64,000 nucleotides of DNA from Panagrolaimus kolymaensis (lineage: Eukaryota; Nematoda; Chromadorea; Rhabditida; Panagrolaimidae): the NCBI GenBank assembly GCA_028622995.1, contig JAJQJQ010000112.1, positions 26,881 through 90,880 of the forward strand. Direction: 5' to 3'. The notes below the pieces were generated by a model. That model ran no database searches. It was not told the DNA's origin and was given only the letters and a program-made list of their open reading frames with translations. Positions 56,543 to 64,000 of this stretch are shown here, piece after piece (position 1 is the first letter of the stretch; every line of letters begins with the position of its first letter). Position numbers and translations under genes: made by a program.

Positions 56543-56956
56543 TAGGGTGGACCGATCTACCGGTAGATTGAAAAATCGGTAGATCTACTGAAATCTACCG
56601 CAAGTCCAAAATTCGAAAATGAAAGGGATTATGAATCAAGGAATACAAAATTAAGAATATAAGGCTATTTCTGGGCAGAAAAATAGGTTTTGCAAACTTT
56701 AAAAAAAAATTCATTTTTTCAACAGGGTGGGCCAAGCTATTACTTTCCTATCATACGCTATCCCCTGTTAAAAAAAGTCAAAAATTTTCGGAAATAGAGA
56801 AAACATCGTTTTTATGCATTTTAGAACCTTCTAATTCATAACTGTCGCTTAAAAAACTCAGAGAACCTCTTCTTTTAAATTTTGGTGGCGTGGTAGATTT
56901 CGGTAGATTTGAAAATTTTTTCGGTAGATTTCGGTAGATCTACCCGGTCCACCCTA
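56543..56956. mobile_element. 414-bp hAT-like non-autonomous transposon
   Basis: Ends TAGGGTGGACCG... and ...CGGTCCACCCTA are inverted repeats, flanked by the exact 8-bp duplication CTTATGGG at 56535-56542 and 56957-56964. Subterminal GGTAGAT(T/C) words are repeated on both sides in opposing orientation (CGGTAGATTTCGGTAGATCT near the right end). Eight-base target duplication and TAGGG termini fit hAT. There is no transposase frame, so it depends on an element elsewhere. Confidence 0.9.
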
Positions 56957-57439
56957 CTTATGGGTGTTAATTCTTTTTTCCCTTTTGTTTTGTTTCATCG
57001 AAAAGGAAAAAAAAGAATGGAAAATAGAGTGGAGACGCGTCATAAAATTTTATAAATCTCTAGTAAATGGCCATTTATAAAGTTTGTCTAAATGGAAATA
57101 ATTTTTTTTAATAAGATATAATCAAGTATAAAGAAAACAAAGAAGATTAAGAAACTTAATTCCTTAAAAATGTGATTTTTTGCTCTGACATAATTGCATT
57201 TTTTAAAAAAGAACTAATTAATATCACTCTAAAGCCTTATTAGGGTTTTTTTTAAATAATTAACTCAAGAAAAAAAGATGAGCGTAGTTATTTTATGATT
57301 AAACACCACGAACAAGAAATACTAACCACTAAAACTACAAAAATTAATGACCATAATAAATTTTTACCCCTGAAGACATTTTACGAAATAGTTAATTATT
57401 TTTGAGAAATAATTAAACAAAAAAAGCTTTGTATATATA

Positions 57440-57705
57440 TGATTCAAACACATATGCACCATGTTGCATTTTTTATGGTAGGAGTTTTTAGTATTAATTT
57501 AATTATACTAAAAATTATTTTTTTCTCAAAGTATGCGTCTTATATGATATTCAGGAAAATAAATTGCAATACTCACCTTCATAAAATATTTTATGCTGCA
57601 CATTTTTTGTCGGATTAAATTTGCTCAAGACGCTCATAATTAATACACTTTAATTAAAATAAGACAACAAGAGAAAAATAAGATAGAAAATAATAGAAGA
57701 TGAAT
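57440..57705 (+). repeat. Array flank repeat, copy 1
   Basis: Homologous to 63385-63640: CACATATGCACCATGTTGCA, TTTTTAGTATTAATT, CTCAAAGTATGC, CTCATAATTAATACA, GACAAGAGAAAA. It marks the unit that precedes a receptor gene. Confidence 0.7.
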
Positions 57706-57807
57706 TACTCATTTATAAAAGCATAATTATTAAATTGTATTCGCAACTTCCTTATAAGTGAAATTTATTTCATTATAGAATAACGATTTATGAGCTGACA
57801 AATCTCA

Positions 57808-58023
57808 TTAATAATGTTCTTTAATTATTAAATTTTTAATTATTAAAAAAAATACATTTACAGTAACGAGATAAAAAACTCGAGATTTGTTAGTCTTCAT
57901 CATTTAACTATAGAATCCTCACCAAAAAATTACATTCGCTAAAATAATTACTTTAAAAATTATTCTTTTTGTTTTATTTGTCGAAAGTTATTAATTTTTA
58001 TAAAAAAAACTCATATAAAATAA
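57808..58023 (+). repeat. Near-identical upstream block, copy 1
   Basis: 216 bp nearly identical to 59924-60143. By eye there are three substitutions or so, one 5-nt insertion in copy 2 and one A-run difference. It ends 79 bp before the start of receptor I and shows that I and J are products of a recent tandem duplication. Confidence 0.85.
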
Positions 58024-58102
58024 AGATTTTTCTTCCTATTTTTTAAATACAAAAGTTTTTATATTTTTAAATAACTTTTTAATTTGGAGTGACTTTAAAG
58101 CT

Positions 58103-59296
58103 ATGACATTATTATTAAGACTCCTTCAATATAATGATATTTTTGCGACTTCGATTGCGATAATGGGAAATTTACTTTTATTATTTCTTGTGGTATCTGT
58201 GAAAAATGTTACAATTAAAAAGATTAGCGTCACTTTGGTTCCAAATTCTTTCATAGATTTAATGACTGCTTTTTTAACGTTATTAACTCAACCGGTAAGT
58301 GAATTTTTCAAGTACCTAAACATCAGTAGTTATGTTATTATTTTTTTAGCAAGTACTTGTAATTAACGGTATTGGCCATTTTCTTATTGGTAACCCTTTA
58401 TATAAATTAGGTTTTAATTTTGGGATAATTTTAATATGGATTTATACTGCATTTATGATGACTTCATTAAACGCAGTGTGTATACCTTTTTGTATTCGAT
58501 ATTTAATTATTTGCAGGTATTTATTAAGGCATAAATTTTATATAAATATCATATAAAAAAACTTTTTCTTTCAGGAATATTGAGATTAAAGCTAAACAAG
58601 TTTATTTTCTTTATTGTTGCTTACTTTTACTTTTTATATTTATTTTTATATTGGTTATAAGATGCTATCCTCTGAAGTATTACGATAATAGTTTTTTGAA
58701 GACTGATTTTTGGCTTGATGAATTTCCCGAAGGGCCTATATTTGTTTCTGTTGAGATCGTAAGTTAAAAATTACTCTGCTGAAGCGAATATCGATACATA
58801 AATTTTAGGCGAGTCAAGATTTTTTGGATTCTTTGCTCTGTCTTATGCATAAGCATGTCATTTACGTATGGTTTGGTTGTATACTTTAGTTTTAAAATGA
58901 TTAAAATGTTACAAACTCATGTTTCAAATCATTCAAACACAAAAATTTTGAGCAAACAAGTAAATAAAGCTTTAACAATTCAAGTAAGGCTTTTAAATAA
59001 AACTCTGTATTTTTTAATAACCATGTCAAACATTATAGGCTATATGTCCTTTGATTATTGGAAATATACCATTTATTTGTATAGTTCTTGCTTGTATTTT
59101 TAATATTGATGATCAAAGAATAACTCTATGTTTATCGTTTTTCTTTGGATGGATTTCGGTTGTTCATCCAATTGCTGCCATAACAATAATCGCGCCATAT
59201 CGACAAAGAGTAAAAAAAATTTTCGGATTTAAAGAAAAAAATAATTCACAAATTACTGTCATTCAAGCAACCAACGTATCAACTCTGAATGGTTAA
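58103..59296 (+). CDS. Srd-like receptor I, displaced acceptor or frameshift
   Basis: Exons 58103-58294, 58350-58516, 58575-58758, exon 4 to 58983, and 59039-59296. If exon 4 begins at the paralogous acceptor (58809), it is 175 nt instead of 174 and the frame breaks. Using the next AG-compatible site (GAGTCAAG/ATTTTT, start 58819) gives 165 nt, reads IFWILCSVLCISMSFTYG and restores the whole protein to 321 aa, three residues shorter in the loop. Other motifs are intact: TDFWLDEFPEGPIFV, SKQVNKALTIQ, WISVVHPIAAITIIAPYRQR. It may be functional through the shifted acceptor, or a young pseudogene. Confidence 0.75.
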
Positions 59297-59360
59297 AAAA
59301 AGAATATGATACCAAAAATATAATTTCTGAAAGAGCATTTAATAAATTAACTAAACCATA

Positions 59361-59576
59361 CATGGGCACAGGGTGTGTTTGGGTGAATTATGACACACCA
59401 AGGGGTACCACTGAGGTTTTCAAAAAATCTAAATAAAATCAAAAGGAATTCCATGGAAAAATATTTTCGGGTATCGCATACTTTCAAGCTAACCATAAAA
59501 TCACATATACAGGAATCTTTTTAAAAAAATTTTGGGATACAGCTAGAAAAAAAAATAGCACCCCACCTTGCCCATG
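59361..59576 (-). mobile_element. TA-flanked MITE, copy 2
   Basis: Inverted ends CATGGGCA...TGCCCATG are flanked by TA on both sides (59359-59360, 59577-59578). On the minus strand the ends and several interior words match copy 1 at 38066-38296. No coding capacity. Confidence 0.75.
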
Positions 59577-59923
59577 TATGAACTAAACATTGGAATTTTG
59601 GACATTTTGAATGAAATAAATTTATATGTAAAAAAGTTTAGCATAAATAAAAAAAGAAAGGACTGTACCAACCAATTCTTTTATTTACGTTAATTAAATA
59701 TTATTAAAGGCGATTAATTATCTTTTATTTGTCCCTATCTTTGGAGTTGAAGAACTTTTTCTTAAGTTTGTGTAGCTATTATTATACCCGGAACAAACAG
59801 AATATCTTCGTAGAAAAGTTGCAAAATAACTAGTACGATGTGTAACAAGATTAATGAATTTATGAGTCAAAAATGATAAAAAATAAGTTAATTAGAATAA
59901 GTAAACACAGAGTGAATTAACAT

Positions 59924-60143
59924 TTAATAATGTTCTTTAATTATTAAATTTTTAATTATTAAAAAAAATACATTTACAGTAACGAGATAAAAAACTCGAG
60001 ATTTGTTAGTCTTCATCATTTAATTATAGAATCCTCAACAAAAAATTACATTCGCTAAAATAATTACTTTAAAAATTATTCTTTTTGTTTTATTGTATTT
60101 GTCGAAAGTTATTAATTTTTATAAAAAAAATTCATATAAAATA
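59924..60143 (+). repeat. Near-identical upstream block, copy 2
   Basis: Second copy of 57808-58023, ending 75 bp before the start of receptor pseudogene J. Differences from copy 1 are a few substitutions and a TGTAT-type insertion. Confidence 0.85.
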
Positions 60144-60217
60144 AAATTTTATTTTACTTATTTTTTAATAACAAAAAAATAAATTTCTTACATTTAAGCT
60201 TTGGCTGAATCTGAGTT

Positions 60218-61473
60218 ATGACTTTATTATTAAAGCTTCTTCAATATAATGATACCATCGCTACTACGATTGCAATTTTAGGCAACTTATTTTTATTGTA
60301 TCTTGTAATCAATGAAAAAAAAAGTTACGATTAAAAATATTGGCGTTACACTTGTTCCAAATTCTATCATAGATTTGATGTCAGCTTTTATAACATTATT
60401 AACACAACCAGTAAGTAATAGAATTTTAAAAGCCCCTATAAGATAGGACTAGATAGACTAATCAAACTTAAAAATATCTCGAATTTTTTTTCAGCGATTT
60501 CTTGTAATCGAAAAAAATGTCTATATTGTTATTGGAAGTCCTCTTCACCACTTTGGGTTTACTGTAGGAAATATTTTGATGTGGCTTTATGGAGCATTTG
60601 TGGTTACTACATTGAGCGCAGTTTGTATTCCATTTTGTATTAGATATTTAATTATTTGTAGGCACGTTAACAAATTTTGAAATTTATAATACATAATTTT
60701 TTATTTTTTGTTGTTATTTTAGAAATATTAAGATTAAGGCTAAGCAAATTATTTTCCTTTATTGTTGCTTGCTTTTACTTTTTATATTTGTTTTGGTATT
60801 GATTATAAGATGTTATCCTATAAAAGATTATGATAGCAGCGCTTTAATGAATGATTTTTGGCTTGATGAATTTCCTGAAGGACTTGTTTTTGTTTCGATT
60901 AGTATTGTATGTTTTTAAACAACTATGTTTATTGATATTAATATCTTCCTAATTTTTAGATACATCCCTCGTTCTTATTTTTGTGTGCATAGGTGTGTAT
61001 AAGCATGTCATTTACTTATGGCTTGGTTGTATATTTTAGTTTTAAAATGGTTAAAAAATTAAAAAATCATATTGCAATTCATACAAATACAAAAATCTTG
61101 AGTAAACAACTCAATAAAGCTTTAACTATTCAAGTAAGCTTTTAGTGTGTTAATCCTCGTTTTACTATAAGTCTCGCAAATTTGTTAGGCCATATGTCCT
61201 TTGATTATTGGAAATATCCCATTAGTATGTATAACTTTGGCTTGCATTTTTAATATTGATGATCAAAGAATAACTTTATGTTTATCATTTTTTCTTGGTT
61301 GGATTTCAGTTGTTCATCCTATTGCCGCAATAACAATTATCACTCCATATCGACTAAGAATAAAAGAAATTATCGGACTGAAAAAGAAAACTTCTTCGCC
61401 AATAACAATAATCCCAGCAACCAAAATATCAACAAAGAACGACTCAAAAACTATTATTATCGCAAATAAATAA
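60218..61473 (+). pseudogene. Srd-like receptor J, several lesions
   Basis: Full-length paralog of receptor I: segments 60218-60410, 60495-60661, 60723-60906, 60960-61133, 61189-61473. Lesions: an A-run after VINE holds one extra A (first exon 193 nt, frameshift at about 60316-60324). The exon 2 donor is GC (TGTAG/GCACG) where paralogs have GT. Exon 4 has an in-frame TAG at 60990-60992, though that TAG is itself a possible acceptor (GTGCATAG/GTGTGTATAAGC) that would keep frame. The remaining segments are open, with NDFWLDEFPEGLVFV, SKQLNKALTIQ and WISVVHPIAAITIITPYRLR. The A-run change alone disables it unless it is a sequencing error. Confidence 0.8.
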
Positions 61474-62013
61474 TCTCTGAAAATTCATTAAGAAATTAAA
61501 AACCCTTATAAATTCGTTAATTACTGTTACAAATATAAATTTACATTTATGTAAGAAAAAATATAGTGAAAACTCATTTTAAAAATATTAGACGGTAGAA
61601 TTTTAAAAAATTCGACTAATGCATTTTTTTAGTTTTAATTTATAATGTTACTAATTATACAAGGACTTTCTCGACCAATAAGGTCCCAAAAATGATTACA
61701 GTATGTATTTTAAAAAATTTCATAATCTTTCCTCCAGATGTTTTATAAGTACTTCTTTCTTCTATTTTTGTACTCTATATGCATTCATTTAGAAGGCCAA
61801 CCACCATTAAATTTATATATGTACTTTAAGACACGAAAAAACAAAAATAAAAAATGAGAGATTTGTTATTCACTTAAAACTCATTAACTAAAGACAATTA
61901 TTGTATTAATTATTGCGAAAAGTTTATATCTTGAAGAATAATGGCTTTACTGTCTAATTATTAAATAAGGAAATAAAGAGAAAAAAAAAGATTTCTAACT
62001 TGAAATTAAGACT

Positions 62014-62071
62014 ATTTTATGTTTATCTTTTTTTCTTGGCGGGGTCTCTGTTGTACGTTCAATTGCTGCTT
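62014..62071 (+). pseudogene. Fragment of a receptor TM7 exon
   Basis: Reading LCLSFFLGGVSVVRSIAA and then a stop matches LCLSFFLGWISVVHPIAA of receptors I and J, with Trp to Gly, Ile to Val, His-Pro to Arg-Ser. Only about 19 codons remain. Confidence 0.75.
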
Positions 62072-62469
62072 AATTTTGTAAATTTTATTTTTCATGAAGG
62101 AAACCACAGATGTTTATTACCAAGTTTTTGTTTTTTTTCTTGACTTTGGAAAGAAAAAAAAATTGTTAAAAAATTCAAAAAATATCGCTCTTAAAAGTGA
62201 CTCATTTTCAAGAAAAAAAAAAGAAGATTTATTTCATGATTTTTTCTATCAAAAAAAAGAATGTCATCTGTCATTAGTTTATTATTTATTTTTTTTTTCA
62301 AAGCGGTAGAAGCGCTTGAGAAAAAATTCACTTGAAAAAGACCTCGATTATTTTGTGTGGCGAAAAATGAATAAATGAAAATATGTACATTAGCTTGGTA
62401 CAAATTATGTCAACGTAACATTAATAAACTTTTTCACGTTTATAAACTCCACACGTAAACAACATTGAT

Positions 62470-62660
62470 ATGAAGGCACACACATGCAATTAATAATGCT
62501 GTTGGTAAATGCGTATGTACAAAATTTTCAAAGATAGAATGCTGTAAACAAAAAATAAACTTAGTGCAACCAAACTCGACCGCGATAGAAAATAGTGAAA
62601 GATCGATAGCAGATAACAAACAAGTCCAATAAGTTTAGATGTCAAGAATAAAAGTAAACA
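62470..62660 (+). repeat. Array flank repeat 2, copy 1
   Basis: Matches 63811-63998: AATGCTGTTGGTAAATGC, CAACCAAACTCGACCGCG against CAACGAAACTCAACCGCG, GCAGATAACAAACAA, and AATAAAAGTAAACAA. It lies about 500 bp upstream of the truncated receptor exon at 63135. Confidence 0.75.
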
Positions 62661-63134
62661 ATATATTGCATAAATTGGTCACAAATGAAGAACAAAAAAT
62701 ACATAAGAAATCAAAATCAATACACATATATAAATCTTATTACATAAAGATAAAACCAAAGCACATAATCATAATTGATATTTTAAAGGATTTCATTTTC
62801 ATTGTTAACATTCAATTGATAAAGTTTGAAATGGTAAAGACCAGCAAAGATTGTCCAACTGGCTAATAATTAAAACAATGAATAAAACAGAAAAAATAAA
62901 AATAAAGAAGACGAGACATGTTATTCTTGTTTCTTCATCAACGACGAAAAATTAATTAACACTAAAACTATTAAAACTAACTTTTTTATAAATACTCCTT
63001 TCTATAAACTCTTTAGAAAATTATTAATTATTTCGAGAAACATTAAAAAGAAAAAAGCCCTAATCATTATCGTCATTAAGCAACAGACGTAAAAGGGTAA
63101 TTTTACCTTTTAAAGTTTTTTTGCCTCGAAAATT

Positions 63135-63308
63135 ATGACGCTTTTATTAAAACTCCTTCAATATAATGATATTGCGGCCACATCGATTGCGATAATGGGA
63201 AATTTACTTTTATTATTTCTTGTGATATCTGTGAAAAATGTTACAATTAAAAATATTAGCGTCAGTTTGGTTCCAAATTCTTTGATAGATTTAATGACTG
63301 CTTTTTTG
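63135..63308 (+). pseudogene. Truncated first exon of an Srd-like receptor (K)
   Basis: Encodes MTLLLKLLQYNDIAATSIAI through NSLIDLMTAFL, very similar to receptor I, then departs at about 63308 before the LTLLTQP/donor sequence and meets a stop at 63321-63323. What follows is flank sequence homologous to 57440-57705, so exons 2-5 were deleted, with the break joining exon 1 to a downstream flank. Confidence 0.8.
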
Positions 63309-63384
63309 ATATGTGCAAAATGAATAAAAAAAAGAAAGAAGTAATAAGCTTCACAAAAAATATGAAATGGAAAACATGTTACTG

Positions 63385-63640
63385 TTCCAACACATATGCA
63401 CCATGTTGCATTTTTTATAGTAGAAATTTTTAGTATTAATTACAGTAAAAAAGAATTATTTCTCAAAGTATGCTTCTTATGTGACTAGACTATTCAGAAA
63501 AATAAATTTCATTATTTTGCCTTCACATATGTTATGCTTCACATTTTTTTGTAGGATAAATGTGCTCACAACCCTCATAATTAATACACATTAATTAAAA
63601 AAGAGGACAAGAGAAAATAAGATAGAACATAAAGCATAAA
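63385..63640 (+). repeat. Array flank repeat, copy 2
   Basis: Homolog of 57440-57705; begins 77 bp after the break in truncated receptor K. Confidence 0.7.
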
Positions 63641-63810
63641 TCAAAAAAAGATTAATAATATGTATTAAATTTAAAGAAAAAAAATTCTTCTGAGATAATT
63701 GCTCTTTTTTTTAACGAACAAAACCAAATTATTTACGATTTTTTTAGTAAATGAAATTAAGTGGGAAATAAAAATGATAAGACTTGTTATTCGTGACTTC
63801 ACCGACCAAA

Positions 63811-63998
63811 TGGCGGGACACACAAGCAATTAGTAATGCTGTTGGTAAATGCTTATGTACCAAGATTTTCAACGATGGAACTCTGTCAATAAAAAATAAA
63901 CAAATGCAACGAAACTCAACCGCGAAAGAAAACGTTAATATCAAAGCAGATAACAAACAAATCCAAAAAGCTTAGGTGTCAACAATAAAAGTAAACAA
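63811..63998 (+). repeat. Array flank repeat 2, copy 2
   Basis: Homolog of 62470-62660, reaching almost to the window end. Confidence 0.75.
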
Positions 63999-64000
63999 AT

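Larger units (their letters stand above)
56459..58102. other. Intergenic with hAT-like element and array repeats
   Basis: It holds the 56543-56956 transposon, a 57440-57705 segment repeated at 63385-63640, and a 57808-58023 block repeated at 59924-60143 just before receptors I and J. Confidence 0.6.
59297..60217. other. Intergenic with MITE and repeated upstream block
   Basis: It holds the 59361-59576 MITE and the 59924-60143 block. The remainder is A/T-rich. Confidence 0.55.
61474..63134. other. Intergenic with receptor relic and flank repeat
   Basis: It contains the exon-5 relic at 62014-62071 and one copy of a flank repeat (62470-62660). The short Lys-rich frames at 62094-62309 and 62639-62866 are not convincing genes. 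Confidence 0.5.
63309..64000. other. Array flank running off the window
   Basis: It carries copies of both array flank repeats (63385-63640 and 63811-63998) in the order that precedes a receptor gene elsewhere. A further receptor just beyond 64000 is therefore expected. No gene within. Confidence 0.6.

Noticed and set aside
1..64000. CRISPR arrays, rRNA, tRNA, bacterial operon signals
   Set aside because: None seen. The window is intron-bearing eukaryotic DNA and no regularly spaced identical repeats or cloverleaf sequences were noticed.

Overview
The window looks like nuclear DNA of a nematode. It is very A+T-rich by eye, with short introns (often 45-60 bp) ending in TTTTAG/TTTCAG. The gene families also fit: Srd-like seven-transmembrane chemoreceptors, a CDR/Fax-type GST-fold protein, a DUF1679/CHK kinase-like protein and a DUF4139 protein. 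A U1 snRNA gene retains sequence blocks that I recall from Caenorhabditis U1. Genus cannot be fixed; a clade IV rhabditid/tylenchid is a guess only.

Layout. 0.4-11.7 kb (minus strand): four Srd-like receptor genes (A-D), one of them (B) frameshifted. Between them lie plus-strand relics of a Cys/His repeat family. 13.4-16.7 kb (minus): an intact two-exon gene of that family with 11 tandem C-x2-C...H-x-C units behind an acidic, lysine-rich N-terminus. 17.4-17.5 kb (minus): U1 snRNA, followed upstream by a relic receptor last exon. 18.1-19.3 kb: CDR/Fax-like protein. 21.1-23.3 kb: complete cytochrome P450. 24.1-25.4 kb: C-terminal part of a DUF4139 protein carrying a copy of the histone H3 tail (around H3 K18/K23/K27). 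27.4-36.0 kb: a HAT-repeat-like orphan, a small single-span membrane protein, a head-to-head pair of secreted Cys-rich paralogs and a CHK-kinase-like gene. 37.4-40.3 kb: two membrane proteins sharing their first segment (one an intronless 438-aa 7TM receptor). 41.0-47.7 kb: two more divergent Srd-like receptors. 50.9-51.6 kb: a four-span membrane protein. 53.1-64.0 kb (plus): a younger Srd-like tandem array with two good genes, one with a displaced splice acceptor, one pseudogene with several lesions and one truncated first exon. Homologous flanks suggest the array continues past the window.

The receptors share one exon grid (192/167-170/184 or 196/about 174/variable nt), so 5-exon models could be built by hand with all junctions in frame. 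Mobile DNA is represented by non-autonomous elements only: a 414-bp hAT-like element and a 62-bp hAT-like element, both with 8-bp target duplications, and a pair of TA-flanked MITEs. Long intergenic stretches are A/T-rich with no recognisable genes. The item most worth following up is the H3-tail mimic; next are the Cys/His repeat protein and its co-duplication with receptors.
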